DNA of 64,000 nucleotides from contig NC_079202.1 of NCBI RefSeq assembly GCF_026745355.1, positions 46,326,873-46,390,872 of the forward strand, read 5' to 3'. The notes under the pieces are model-generated. The model ran no database searches. It was given only the letters and a program-made list of their open reading frames with translations, and was not told the DNA's origin. The number at the start of each line of letters is the position of its first letter. Within the stretch, counting starts at the first letter, position 1. Below are positions 47,287 through 59,160 of the stretch, in pieces. Position numbers and translations under genes: made by a program. The DNA comes from Beta vulgaris subsp. vulgaris (taxonomy: Eukaryota > Streptophyta > Magnoliopsida > Caryophyllales > Amaranthaceae).

Positions 47287-48001
47287 TAGGTAATTAGGAA
47301 AGAAAATAGAGTACATATTGGGAGTAATATTTTACACTATGACTTATACGACGTAATTAAAACCTCATACGTGTATAATGACATAGATTTCAACAATAAT
47401 GACATAAAATATACAAAATTATCATGATAAATCTGATGTCATTTGTCATTTATTTCATATCTTTTGAGTTTTTTAATAAAAGAAATGGTGATTTATGAGT
47501 TGTTATACCATAAATTATGGTGTAATAATTAATATCTAAAAACAATTGTATAAAGTAATGTCTTGCACTTGAGCAAAACAAAGGTCTAGCTAAAAACAAA
47601 AAAACAAAAATCACGACATATTAACTAGTGTCGGTTTAGTTCGTTGACATGAAAAAAATATGAGAACTGAAAATTTAGAAGAAGTTGAAAACGATAAAAT
47701 TGTGTGGTTAATATGAACATGCATGAAAAATAGTATTTTATAGGAAGTTCTATCTTTAGCAAAATGATCAAGTAATTCACATACTTAATCTAGACTTGCT
47801 ATAAGATTTTATGATTCCTCATACTCAATCAAACAACTATGTACGTACTCTTTGGTAATATAAAACTTCTCGTACCCCATCATTAAAACTTTATGTTACT
47901 TGGAATCTTCATTGAAGTTGCATATCTTCGGAAGAAAGTTTCTTCATAGATAAAATTTTCTTGTAAATTCATTTTCTACCCATTTTCCGTTTTCATACTA
48001 C
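47287..48001. other. Intergenic, nothing recognised
   Basis: AT-rich DNA without gene, RNA or clear repeat features. Confidence 0.45.
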
Positions 48002-48004
48002 CTA

Positions 48005-48953
48005 GGGTGCGTTCTGTTCAACTTAAAAAATTAAGTTTCAGGTCCAATAAGTTCAGATAAGTTCAGATAAGTTGCAATAAGGTCTAATAAGTGCAATAAG
48101 TTCCAATAAGGTCCAATCAGGTGCAATAAGTTCCAATCAGGTACAATAAGTTCCAATCAGGTGCAATAAGTTCCAATCAGGTCTAATAAGGTCCAATAAG
48201 TTCCAATCAGGTCTAATAAGGTCCAATAAGATCCAAATAGTCAATGTTTAATAAACATTTGTATTATTGTCCACTATTTTGTTATTCATAATTTCATATC
48301 ACTATTAGCGGATTATGTTATTATTAGAAACACCCTTAAACGGAAAGAGGAAAGATTTTTAGGAAACGGATGGAGTAATAATTAAGGTTAACAATAATAA
48401 TAATGATTATTAATTTTTTGATTTTCTACTAGTGTTTTATAAAATTAAAACAACACTATTAGATATATTAGTGATGAAAGTTATGTATAGGCAAATATAT
48501 AAATAGTAATTTTTTTGTTAAATTAATTATCATAAGAGATAATTAATAATCATTATTTTTTAAAGGACGAATTATAATAATTATTATTCCATAAAAAAAT
48601 TTGAGGGGTAGTATTTACGTTAGTGGTAATATTTATGTTATTCATGGTCAATGTTTTTGTCTAATAAGGTCAAATAAGTTTCAATCAGGTTCAATAAGGT
48701 CTAATAAGTTTCAATCAGGTCCAATAAGGTCTAATAAGTTTCAATCAGGGTCAATAAGTTCCAATAAGGTCCAATAAGGTCAATCAGGTTCAATCAGGTC
48801 CAATAAGTTCCAATCAGGTTCAATCAGGTCCAATAAGTTGAATCAGGTCCAATCAGGTTTAATAAGTTCCAATAAGTTCAGTTCAGGTTCAATAAGTTCA
48901 GTTCAGATAAGTTCCAATAAGTTCAGGTCCAATAAGTTGAATAGAACGCACCC
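48005..48953. mobile_element. Harbinger-like element made of 11-12-bp repeats
   Basis: Inverted ends GGGTGCGTTCTGTTCAACTT and AAGTTGAATAGAACGCACCC enclose 949 bp, flanked by CTA on both sides (48002-48004 and 48954-48956). Two blocks (about 48040-48240 and 48655-48935) consist of degenerate tandem CAATAAGTTCCAATCAGGT-type repeats in the same orientation, separated by ordinary AT-rich sequence. The ends resemble those of the element at 32844-38799. No transposase is encoded. Confidence 0.75.
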
Positions 48954-48956
48954 CTA

Positions 48957-49426
48957 GTTGAACTTTATGGGAACATACACTTGCGACATTTAACCAATTC
49001 AATAAACTAAAAGGTCACTAATTCTTAAATAATGCATGTCAACTAGTATGAATTAGATCGGTTGAAACGCTGAAAATTGCATGATGCACCCTCTGCACAG
49101 GCAGGCTGGCTAGCCTGTAAATTGCTAAATATAATCTGTTCATGATGTGGAGTTAAATGTGATCTTGCTTCAGGGCAACACCATCTCTTTCTATCAAGTC
49201 ATCCACTCATCTCCCCCACCACCGAAGAAAAAGCCTTTCTTTACGGGAGGGTGATGAAATAAATAACAAATTGGTGTAGTGTAATACCATAGTATCTCAG
49301 TAAAATAATAAAATCACTCATCATTCTTTTGGTTCCCTCGCTTAGATCTGACTTCTGACAGATGCAGAGTGGCCAAAATGCTCTATACTTTAATAGGGCT
49401 CTTTTATTCAACAAGCAAGTTCTAGG
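48957..49426. other. Intergenic, nothing recognised
   Basis: Non-coding DNA before the mariner element. No feature supported. Confidence 0.45.
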
Positions 49427-49921
49427 TACTCCCTCCGTCTTTTTTTATTTGCTACATTTTGCCATTTAGAGGTGTCTCAATTTATTTGCTACATTTGCCA
49501 ACATTACTACAAATGATAATAAAACAAACATCCAAAAGTTCAGCCCAAAAAATTAGCCCACTTAATCAAATTCCCTAAACCTACCCAACCCACCTAACTC
49601 AATTTATTACCCCACTCCCTCCATTTAACCCTACCCCAACCCCCTATAACTACTCCTCCAAAACCCTAATCTCATAACTTCCGTCATTTTCTTCTCTCTC
49701 CTTCTGACTCTCTCTCTCCTTCTGACTGTCACTTTCCTCTCTCTTCTTCTTCTTCAAACCCTCAGATCTAGGGTTTTTTACTCCAAAATTGTTGAAAAAA
49801 ACAGTAGATTAATTATCTACTCTTTTCTGCGATCATTATAAACCTAGATTTTGTCATTTTGGAGTGATTTCAGAAACGAGTCCCCTGTTTCTTCGGTATT
49901 TTGAGTGATTTTGGGTATTTC

Positions 49922-50241
49922 ATGGATGAGTTTACTCCGAAATCAAAGAAACGGCTCTTTGATTTGATGGACGAGTTAGATGCGGAGGCTAAAAATTCTA
50001 GGGTTGCAAAAAAATCGTTGGATTTTGGTTCGTTTTGTTGGTCTTGTGGCGCGCCTTCAAGAAAACCACAGATCTTCAATTTGGTGGTGTATTTGAGGGC
50101 AAAAAACCTGAAAAATTGGAAGATCCACCTCCGGAAGGCTTTAAATCATGGCGAGCTTACCTCTCTTGGTATAAAAACCATCTCGAAATGGTTTCGGAGA
50201 GTCCCCTTTCAAATTTTGACTCAGATCGGTCCACTCCTTAA
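49922..50241 (+). pseudogene. Second ORF of the mariner, frameshifted
   Basis: ATG 49922 starts MDEFTPKSKKRLFDLMDELD and continues to about 50030. The next frame then continues KKTTDLQFGGVFEGKKPEKL...PPPEGFKSWRAYLSWYKNHLEM and stops at 50241. The two parts together would be about 105 residues, charged, with no signal peptide or membrane segment. A shift at or after the A run near 50005 or before 50050 separates them. It is preceded by a CT-rich, leader-like sequence (49660-49760). I do not recognise the family. It could be a captured host exon or an element-encoded accessory protein. Confidence 0.45.
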
Positions 50242-50392
50242 CTTAAATCTTTGTTTTTAAAATTTTAGGAAGTTTTTTTAACTTGCTTTGCCTGTGGGGT
50301 TGCGTTTGATTAGATTGCATGTTTAGGTTTTTGTGTTTTTTTCATGTTTTAGCCTCGATTTGTTTATACGCATGTTGTTTATGCCTGATCTG

Positions 50393-51600
50393 TTTATAAA
50401 CTTGTTTATTTTGCCTTGATTTGTTTAATTTCTGTTTATTTTGCCTTGATTTGTTTAATTTCTGTTTATTTTGCCTTGAGTTGTTCTGTTTATATGATAT
50501 TTTCACTTGATCTGTTAAAACATGTTAATTTAAGCCTTGAGTTGTTCTGTTTATATGATATTTTGCCTTGATCTGTATATATATGTTGATTTTACCCTTC
50601 ATTAGTGCTGTTTATATGATATTTTCACTTGATCTGTTAAAACATGTTAATTTAAGCCTTGAGTTGTTCTGTTTATATGATATTTTGCCTTGATCTGTAT
50701 ATATATGTTGATTTTACCCTTCATTAGTGCTGTTTATATGATATTTTCACTTGATCTGTTAAAACATGTTCATTTAAGCCTTGAGTTGTTCTGTTTATAT
50801 GATATTTTGCCTTGATCTGTATATATATGTTGATTTTACCCTTCATTAGTGCTGTTTATATGATATTTTCACTTGATCTGTTAAAACATGTTCATTTAAG
50901 CCTTGAGTTGTTCTGTTTATATGATATTTTGCCTTGATTTGTTTAATTTCTGTTTATTTTGCCTTGAGTTGTTCTGTTTATATGATATTTTCACTTGATC
51001 TGTTAAAACATGTTAATTTAAGCCTTGAGTTGTTCTGTTTATATGATATTTTGCCTTGATCTGTAATAATATGTTGATTTTACCCTTCATTAGTGCTGTT
51101 TATATGATATTTTCACTTGATCTGTTAAAACATGTTCATTTAATCCTTGAATTGTTCTGTTTATATGATATTTTGCCTTGATTTGTTAAAACATGTTCAT
51201 TTAATCCTTGAATTGTTCTGTTTATATGATATTTTGCCTTGATTTGTTAAAACATGTTCATTTAATCCTTGAATTGTTCTGTTTATATGATATTTTGCCT
51301 TGATTTGTTAAAACATGTTCATTTTATCCTTGAATTGTTCTGTTTATATGATATTTTGCCTTGATTTGTAAAACTGTTCATTTAATCCTTGAATTGTTCT
51401 GTTTATATGATATTTTGCCTTGATTTGTTAAAACATGTTCATTTAATCCTTGAATTGTTCTGTTTATATGATATTTTGCCTTGATTTGTTAAAACTTGTT
51501 CATTGAAGCCATAACTTATTCTGTTTATATGATAGTTTGCCTTGATTTGTTAAAACTTGTGCATTTTACCCTTGATTAGATCTGTTTATATGATATTTTG
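50393..51600. repeat. 61-bp satellite with 122-bp higher-order unit
   Basis: All copies share CTGTTTATATGATATTTT. In the first half two 61-bp monomer types alternate (one ending near GATTTTACCC, one near TTAATTTAAGCC), giving a 122-bp repeat about five times. After about 51130 a single 61-bp monomer type (TTGAATTGTTCTG..., ending CATTTAATCC) repeats about six times. Confidence 0.92.
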
Positions 51601-52590
51601 TTATATATATGTTCATTTGCCTTTATTTGTGTGTGTGTTGGTGTGATCCTCTATGATGAAATAGGATGTTACATCCAAATTGTTACTCCATTTTGCATTT
51701 AATCAGTGGTAAAATGAATAGAATTGTAGTATAAGAATTGATGAGGCATTTGTGTTATATTTTGGTTTTTGTTTGGCTGTCCAATTTAGTTTTAATGACA
51801 TATACAAAGTTTACATGAGAGGTGCACTATGTTCCTCAATGATGAATGAGGTCAGATGATTTATACTAAGGACATTATGCCTTTTAAGACCAGTATACTC
51901 ATGTTGCCACCAATTTTTTGTGCTCTTCTTTTCAACTTTTCCTCTGTTTTAATAGCATGTGTTGAGTAATATGGATGAGTGGGGACTCCCTGAGAGGAAC
52001 TTAAATCATGCGTTGATCTGTGTTTTATTGAAATTGGCCTTCATTATCATTTTGTCTTAAATATGATCGAGAAAAAAATGAAATCTAATTGAAGTTTTTG
52101 TGAAACAATGTTCAATTTGATTTTCTTTTTTTCTCGATCATTTGTTTGATACAATGATACCCTGTTTTTTGTTCTTAACCTTACATGAACTTTTATTTTT
52201 ACTAACTGTTTTTTGCACTACAGTTTTTGTAAACCTAACTAAACTTGAACTTTTATTTTTACTAACTGTTTTTTTATGGATGATATATCAAGTGTTTTAT
52301 TTTTTTAACTTAACATAACCCAACATGTTTACATATTATAAATGTAAGATTTAGTACAAAATGTTTTTAACTACATATACAAAATGTTTAACAACCTATA
52401 TATGTTGTATTTTACTTACAAAATGTTCTTGCACTCTAATGCCCAAAAAATTGGCCTTCAAATGCCCATTGCTTGCTGTTTTTGCTTTATATTATCCCAA
52501 TACCATCATCTGAATCTTCATCCCCATAGTTTGCTTCTTCTTGATCATCTTCAAGATGACCTTCTTCTGCCCATTTTCTGCTCTCTTCTA
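51601..52590. other. Non-coding interior of the mariner
   Basis: AT-rich DNA between the satellite and the transposase stop. A phrase of about 30 bp around GAACTTTTATTTTTACTAAC occurs twice (52188 and 52248). No gene was seen. Confidence 0.5.
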
Positions 52591-54282
52591 CTAATTGTGG
52601 GCTAATGACAATACTTGTTGGTAACTCACCCTCCTCTCAAGTGATTTCTTCCCCATATGTGGTATGTGGTAATTGTTGTTACCCTTAACTATTAGAGTCT
52701 CCTTCATCACTTGTTGTAGAGTTAACCAAATGTGATTGCATAGCTTAGGATCATAGTTGTCAAATGCCTTGTTACTGCCTTCACCAACTGTTTCACACTC
52801 CTAGGTGCTATTTGATCTTTAAGGTTTGAATTGCATTAAAAAAACCAAGATCTAACACATTCATATCTGGTGACTGTGCTGGCTGATTGATTAATCTGAT
52901 ATCAAAACCATCTTTTTGTGCTTCCAACATGAACTGCTCATCAGTACTTGCTATGTGTGGCCTTGCATTGTCTTGGACAATCCATATTTGCTTGCATCCA
53001 TTATCTGGCCACTTGTTTCTTATAGATGGCAGTATGTGATTTATGAGTTTCTCCCTTATGACATCTTTTGTGATGCTTAATTGAGCTTTGGTTTCAATCA
53101 CCCCAGCATCTCTGTTACAACTTGACCTCTTTGCTGCCACCTCTTCTATGAATGGGAAGATTCCTATCTTCCCATCAAAACTGACCTCTCCACTTAGTGC
53201 TATGTGTGGCCTTGCTAGTGCAGCTATGAACATCACTTTGACAATGAACCTCTTGCTTTTGCATCTTCTATATGGCTCTGTTTCACCAGGAGCTAGGTAG
53301 TACCTTTGAGAAATTTTGCTCATGCAAAACCATTTCTCATCCACATGCACCAAATTATACATGTTGCTGAATTTTGGTATTGTTTGGATAGTGTTTGGTA
53401 TGATAGAACCCAAACACCACAAAACCCTTGCAATTTTATGTGCTGGAGTCAGGTGTGGTTTTATGGCATTAGTGTGTTTTTTGATTGCTCCCCTTTTCAC
53501 CAATCTGTGCAATGTAGACCTGTGTATGCCTAGGGATGCTGCTGTTGCTCTTATAGTAGTCCTCTTTCTTAGAGGAATTGCCATTAACCTTTGAGGATCT
53601 AATTGAATTCTTTTTCTTCCTACCTCCCTGTTTTTTCTGTGATTCACATCTATTCTTGCATCTTCTTGAAGTTGTTGTCTTAACTTCTTCCATATTCTTC
53701 CAATTGTCCACCTTGAAGTATTCAATTCAATGGCAATTTTTTTGATAGCCCCTTGAGGTATAGTGAATATGCCATTAAATTTTGTGTAAGCTACTTGTTG
53801 TAGCCTGTTTGCAACATGACATCTTGAGTTGTTGTGCAAAAAATGTGTGCTGTTGACCACTATTTCTGGCTGTTGCTGTTCTTCATGTTCTTCATGTTCT
53901 TCATGTTCTTCATGTTCTTCCTCTGATTCACTATCTGTCCAATCATATTCTGAGACGTGTACATCTGAATCATCATCTAACCATTCAGCCACCAACTCTT
54001 CTTCATCATTCCATGTTCCATTGCTGAGAAGTTATTTTCTTCTTCTTCACTTGATGTTGCTGGTGCTCTGTTAAGATCAAAGGCCTCTTGTTGTGGTTGA
54101 ACTTGTAAGTCTGGTAATGGTTGTGGTTCTGGTTCTGGTTCTGGTTCTGGCAGTGGGTCATTCAGATCAAAACTTGGGTAAGTTGGTGGTGAATTAAGAG
54201 CTGATGGGGATGGTGTTGAAGTGTTATCAGTAGATTTGTCTAGGGGGGCCATAGCTAAGCTATGGATGCCAGACATGTTCAA
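52591..54282 (-). pseudogene. Mariner transposase (DD39D), frameshifted
   Basis: Order on the minus strand: an acidic/Pro-rich N-terminus (54282-about 54010), then the main frame (53995-52808) with a helix-turn-helix region (about 53800-53480; WTIGRIWKKL and ATAASLGIHRSTLHRLVKRG) and the catalytic core, VHVDEKWF (near 53335), WIVQDNARPH (near 52970) and NVLDLGFF (near 52850). Thirty-nine residues separate the second and third Asp, the plant mariner DD39D spacing. The C-terminus continues in other frames to a stop at 52591 (HIPHMGKKSLERRV). Shifts near 54010, 52815 and 52750 break it. If intact it would cut and paste elements with these ends. Confidence 0.92.
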
Positions 54283-54981
54283 GCTGAGAAAGCTTCCACA
54301 CTTTCCTCAAGTGAAGCTATGAAATCAGAAATGGCTTGTATAAAACTCTATGATGATTTTGCTCTGAGAGTTAATCTACCCAAACCCCCCCCCCAAGGAA
54401 ATGGCTACTGCTGGGTGGTTTTTATGGTGGTTTAAGCTGCTGGTTGGTGTCTTTGATGGTGGTGGTGGCTGGCTGCTGGTTGGTCTGTTTGGTTATGTTG
54501 ATGGAAGTGGTGAAAATAATAAATGCAAGTGTAAAAGTGGTTGTGTATATATAGTCCACAATTTGTTAGGATTTTTTTATGTTTTTAGGGGGAAAATTCA
54601 ATTCCCTCTTAAGTTCGAATATTTGGGTAAAATTTCAATACCTGTTATGTAATCTACCTTTAAAATTTTGGAGGGAAAATTTTTGTTCCCTTTGGTTGTA
54701 TAATTGTAACAGAATAGTTTAGTTGTATTGCTTGTATAAAAATTTTGGAGGGAAATGAAATCCCTCTTTCTATATAAATGGCGCCTTCCTTAAAAAAAAT
54801 GTGGGCCAACTCTTTTTTTTGCCTTCTAATCTTCTTTTTCACAACTTAATTAACCACAATTACTTTTCTTCAAAACACCCACTGCACACCCACTGTACAC
54901 CCACTGTACAGTGGTCCCCACCCTTTTCCTTGGTCTTTGTGATAAAGTGCTTGTAGCAAATAAAAAAAGACAGAGGGAGTA

Positions 54982-56242
54982 AAACTTATTGCTCTCTATT
55001 TTATTTTAATTTCATTCATAAGGGATAGCCAAACGGCATTTATAATCAATTCCTGAAAAATCGAAAATTCCAACATAGGTATATAACACCTTAGAACTAG
55101 ATACATCGCAGATTTGATAAAAAATAGCCTTAATAAAAAACTTCATCTGAAGCAATACAATCTGTAAGTTCGCCCTGATTTGGCTAACTTCCGCAGATGC
55201 ATAGTCGTTTGGGTGAAAATACTTTCGTGGTTTTCTAGATTCTTACAGAGAATAATGATTGTTAGATCTTCTTTCTTCATTAGACGAACAAAAAAAGAAA
55301 TGGAACATCCTAAAATAAATACCATCTTAATGATGGGATATACTTATTGGAAGCAATTAAAAAGGTTTTTGGGAATTACCACCTGTACGAACACCAGTGG
55401 AAGCCCCTACAAATATTCACAATTGAGACCAAGAAGAAAAGTGATGAAAAAACAAAGAGAAAGAAGAAAGAATGAAGGAAAAACCTTCAAAAAAGAAGAA
55501 AACCTAGCGACGGAGGCTAGGAAAATACCCTCCCAAGGAGAAACCCTAGAGAGAAAAAATCCTCTCAAGGAGAAACCTAGAGGGAACCAATAACTTATTG
55601 GTCTTAATTAATCCGTTTTAATTTTACATTTTATTGGGAATAATTATATATGTAATAGTTATAACAAAATTTTGACCATTATACAATTATTGAAATCTTA
55701 GCTTTTTTTTTTTATAGATTAGTTTTGTCCATCGATTTAATTAACATTCGAAACATAGGATATTGGATAAATAATTAGCTCCACTAAAAAAAATGAAAAC
55801 CAAGTATCATTGAGCAACAGTTACTTGTCATTGGCTTCCATTTTTTTTGTTATCACCATTATTAACAAAGATTTGTGGAATCCCTAAAAAAACAAAGATT
55901 TGTGAAATATAAAGTCAATCAATATATACAAAATTTTAATATAAAAATTTATTAATGTAGTATAAATTTTGGTTATAGTTTAATTTAAAAGTCGACTCAA
56001 TGAATGGTGTGGATCTAACATAAAAAATAAGTTATGACGGCTACAATTTTATTGTAACCATTGTAAATCTTATATTTATTTGAATTTCGTCTGATCTAAT
56101 TAGACTTAATTGCGAAGGCAACAACTTTTCATCAAGGTATCCTCTTAGTCATTCAAAAGAAGATTCAAAATCTACAAATATAAAGCGAGAACATGCTCGT
56201 TGTTAACGCATATCCAAGGTATTTGTTCCCTCTTGGCAAATA
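54982..56242. other. Intergenic; unrecognised open frame 55180-55593
   Basis: A 137-codon plus-strand frame ends in a Lys/Arg/Glu-rich, repetitive tail (around 55500-55590, with AAGGAGAAACC repeated). No domain was recognised and I do not call it a gene. The rest is AT-rich. Confidence 0.35.
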
Positions 56243-56501
56243 CTTCATCTGTTCTTTTTGTATTGAAAACAATTGAGTTTTCACACTTGTCAATGTGCAA
56301 CTTCAACTATTAATATCTTTAATTACTTTTTTTAGTAAAATTATACAAATTTGATATTTTAAAAGTACATATCGGGATGAATCTAACAAGACCTCACATG
56401 ACTATATTTTTCCTTATATAAAAATCACAATAGATAATTAAAGTGTGGTGAGTGAATAGTGTAAAGATCTCATTGTTGCAACAGAAAAAGAACAAAGGAA
56501 G
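56243..56501. mobile_element. Stowaway-type MITE
   Basis: 259 bp flanked by TA, with ends CTTCATCTGTTCTTTTTGT and the inverse ending AAAAAGAACAAAGGAAG. Its interior matches the MITE at 416-641. Confidence 0.7.
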
Positions 56502-56503
56502 TA

Positions 56504-56835
56504 GCACACATCATCCACGACATCAAAGCATTGCTTCAATCTTTTAATACTTGAAATATCAAACACATCTACCTTTATAATTCTGCGTTGAACGTTATTG
56601 TTGTAAACAATTACCTTTATAAAAAAATTAGACTTAAATTTATCCCTAAATTTTATTTTAATTTTTATTGAGAAGAACATACCTTTAGTAACAACAACTT
56701 ATTCTCTCGGTCTTAATATTAAGGAATAGAGAGTATTACATATGAAAAACTCCATTTGTTTAGATTTTAACAAGTTGCACAAGAGATAAAAGGTATGAGC
56801 CACTTTATATTAAAATGATAAAATAGATTCGCTAG
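56504..56835. other. Intergenic, nothing recognised
   Basis: AT-rich DNA with no supported feature. Confidence 0.4.
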
Positions 56836-57032
56836 GAAAAAAATAACGGTTTTTTCACCAGATATCCCCGAGTTTCCAAAAAATTCACCTGGTACCCTCC
56901 ATGTTTTCAAAATTCACCACGTACCCCTAAGTTTCAAACAAATACACGGGGTACCCTTAAATGCCCTTAATGACTAACGGCGTTAACCGCCGTTAGTCAT
57001 TAACCCTAATTTTCTATTTTCAACTCTAATTA

Positions 57033-57104
57033 ACCTCTAAACCTAAACCTAACCCTAACCCTAACCCTAAACCCTAAACCCTAAACCCTAAACCTAAACC
57101 TAAT
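57033..57104. repeat. Telomere-like CCCTAA/CCCTAAA repeats
   Basis: Mixed CCTAAA, CCCTAA and CCCTAAA units. The 7-mer is the plant telomere repeat. The complementary GGGTTAG type lies at 57809-57900 in the other half of the element. Confidence 0.85.
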
Positions 57105-57808
57105 CACCCTTCCCCACCCTCCCACCACCCTGCCCCTTGCCCCACCCCCACCCCCGCCCCCGCAGCCCCCCTCCCTCACCCTAGCAGCCCTCCTCCCCAC
57201 CCCCGCAACCCCCACCCCACCGCAGCCCCCCACCCTCCCTCCTGCACTCCACGCAACCACTGCAGCCTCTGAAATCTCACCCCTCCCCCACACCCGCACC
57301 CCCACAGCACACCCCCACCCGCGTCACCACAACACCACCTCGCTTCCATTTTCGCACCCCTCCCCCACACCCGCACCCCACAGCACACCCCCACCCGGTC
57401 ACCACAACACCACCTCGCTTCCATTTTCGCACCCCTCCCCCACCCCCATTGCACCAGCCTCATCCAATTTCCGCGAAACAAAAAGTCCCCCCACAGCGAA
57501 AAAAATAGAGGGAAGAAGAAGGAGTTGCAGGCGGCGCGGGGGGTGCAGGCGGTGGGGTGCGAAAATGGAAGGGGGTGGTGATGTGGTTGGCGCGGGGGTA
57601 AGGGAGAGGGTTGGGGGGAGCGCGATGGGGAGGGAGGGGTGGGGGGACTGCTGAACTGAACTGAGTGGGGGAGGAGGGCGGCACGAGGGTGGGGAAGGGG
57701 TTGCGCGGGGTGGGGGAGGAGGGCGGCTCGAGGGTAGGGGAGAAGGGCGGCGTGAGGGTGGGGGAGGGGGCAGGGGTGGTGGGAGTAGGCCAGGGGTGGT
57801 GGGTGGTG
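57105..57808. repeat. GC-rich C-strand/G-strand block
   Basis: The left half is C-rich (a ~95-bp unit around CACCTCGCTTCCATTTTCGC repeats at about 57330-57440), and the right half is G-rich. The open frames here are low-complexity artefacts of skewed composition. Confidence 0.7.
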
Positions 57809-57900
57809 GGTTAGGGTTAGGGTTAGTGTAAGTGTTAAGGTTTAGGGTTAGGGTTAGGGGTAGGGGTTAGGATTAAGGTTAAGATTAGGGGATCAATTAA
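57809..57900. repeat. Telomere-like GGGTTAG repeats
   Basis: GGGTTAG and GGTTTAGG-type units, inverted relative to 57033-57104. Confidence 0.8.
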
Positions 57901-58396
57901 GGTTAAAGTAAAAAATTAGGGTTAATGACTAATAGCGGTTATCGCCGTTAGTCATTAAGGGCATTTAAGGGTACCCCGTGTATTAGTTTGAAACTTAGGG
58001 GTACTTGTTGAATTCTGAAAACATGGAGGGTACCAGGTGAATTTTTTGAAAACTCGGAAGTACTTGGTGAAAAAACCGAAAAAATAACTAACCAAAATTT
58101 AGTCAAATTACCTTGGTCGTTACGAAAAAAAATTAGCTAACTAAACTTATATCAAACAAGTACAAAGAGTAGGGCTACAGGGAATCACGTGTGTAGTATA
58201 CTAGTATTAGTATAAAGAAAGGCCAGAGTACGAAAAGTAAAAAAGAATTCACCCCAAAATGGAAAGTGAGAACAACAAAAATAAGTAGAGGTAGCGCTAG
58301 TAATCGAAAGAGCTTTTCACTTTATACATATACTCCATATTGTATACCTGGATGATAGAGAACCGAAATACTCTCCATCACTAGGTGTACATGTAC

Positions 58397-58613
58397 GACA
58401 GTACAAGGATAGGAGTTAGCTCAAGTGGGTAGAACACTCCCCCTTGGTCCTTGAGGTTAGGGGTTCGATATTTACCTCAGTATTATGTTGGGGTATTTCC
58501 TTAGCATGTTATGCATGCCTTACCAGTCAATGTGTTGGTGTTTCCTACAGGCTATTAGCCTTGTAGGGGTTAGCCCTTAGGCTGACTTAATTTCCTAATC
58601 AAAAAAAAAAAAA
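58397..58613 (+). mobile_element. tRNA-derived SINE
   Basis: 217 bp ending in a 14-A tail. An A box-like TAGCTCAAGTGG and a B box-like GGTTCGATATT are spaced as in tRNA promoters. The 17-bp target duplication ACTAGGTGTACATGTAC flanks it at 58380-58396 and 58614-58630 without a mismatch. It is non-coding and depends on LINE proteins for movement. Perfect duplicates suggest a fairly recent insertion. Confidence 0.95.
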
Positions 58614-58630
58614 ACTAGGTGTACATGTAC

Positions 58631-59113
58631 CGTACACTATCAAATAAGACCTGACCTAATAATAAAGGTTTGGCATCATAACTTTAAGTTTATGAAAAAT
58701 CTTAATAGGGGTTATTTGGTGTGAGGTTTCTCTTGTCATCCCCCTCCCTTTAAAGAGTATGGCCTACAAATCTGACTGGTTGTACCTATGTGGGGTGTCA
58801 ATTAATAGGGTTGTTCATCTTACCAACTTTTTAAAAAAATATACCGTACACTCAACACTATTTTTTTTTACTCATCACTAATTATTTGCTCATTAGTTCT
58901 ACAAACGAGCAATAACTAATAATTAAAAAAAAGTCTTTAAATACATGGTACATCTAATCTTTTTTTAGATAAAAGACCATATTGAATTGCCAAAAGACAT
59001 TCAAGTCATTAGATCAAACATTTACTATTAGATAAAACTTTGCTCGATATACGGTACACCTATATATATGATATAGGTCATGAATTTCTTTTTACACGAT
59101 TTTTATGTCTTAA
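58631..59113. other. Intergenic, nothing recognised
   Basis: AT-rich, non-coding, no feature supported. Confidence 0.4.
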
Positions 59114-59160
59114 CTAGTTATTAGGTCCGGGCTATGACCCGGGTAACGAAAAAATTCATT
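59114..59160 (-). mobile_element. Helitron 3' end (minus strand)
   Basis: On the minus strand a hairpin (CCCGGGTCATAGCCCGGAC) is followed by CTAATAACTAG and T. It resembles the family 2 tails at 14244 and 16832. The 5' end would lie to the right; it was not found, and the gypsy LTR may interrupt the element. Nothing else is recognised up to 59485. Confidence 0.6.

Larger units (their letters stand above)
49429..54979. mobile_element. Plant mariner-like element, 5.55 kb
   Basis: Inverted ends CTCCCTCCGTCTTTTTTTAT (left) and, on the other strand, CTCCCTCTGTCTTTTTTTAT, flanked by TA (49427-49428 and 54980-54981). A mariner transposase gene reads leftward from near the right end. A second, rightward reading region lies at the left end, and a 61-bp satellite fills the middle. 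The ends match the MITE at 27909-28191, so the transposase family could have mobilised that MITE. Plant mariners are usually a few kb; the satellite adds to the length here. Confidence 0.93.
56848..58077. mobile_element. Long-TIR element with telomere-like repeats
   Basis: Inverted arms of about 150-160 bp (56848-57005 and 57920-58077) begin GGTTTTTTCACC and end GGTGAAAAAACC. The flanks are G, 6-7 A, TAAC on both sides (56836-56847 and 58078-58088), a 9-12-bp target duplication typical of Mutator-class elements. Each arm ends in a small palindrome around ACGGCGTTAACCGCCGTTAG. The interior is telomere-like repeats and GC-rich DNA with no transposase. Confidence 0.82.

Noticed and set aside
55180..55593. 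137-codon frame with a basic tail
   Set aside because: No recognisable domain. The tail is a short repeat and there is no upstream gene signal, so it is left as intergenic.
57081..57684. Three GC-rich minus-strand open frames of 74-101 codons
   Set aside because: They lie in a strongly strand-skewed low-complexity block inside a transposon, with Gly/Arg- or Pro/Ala-rich translations and no domain.
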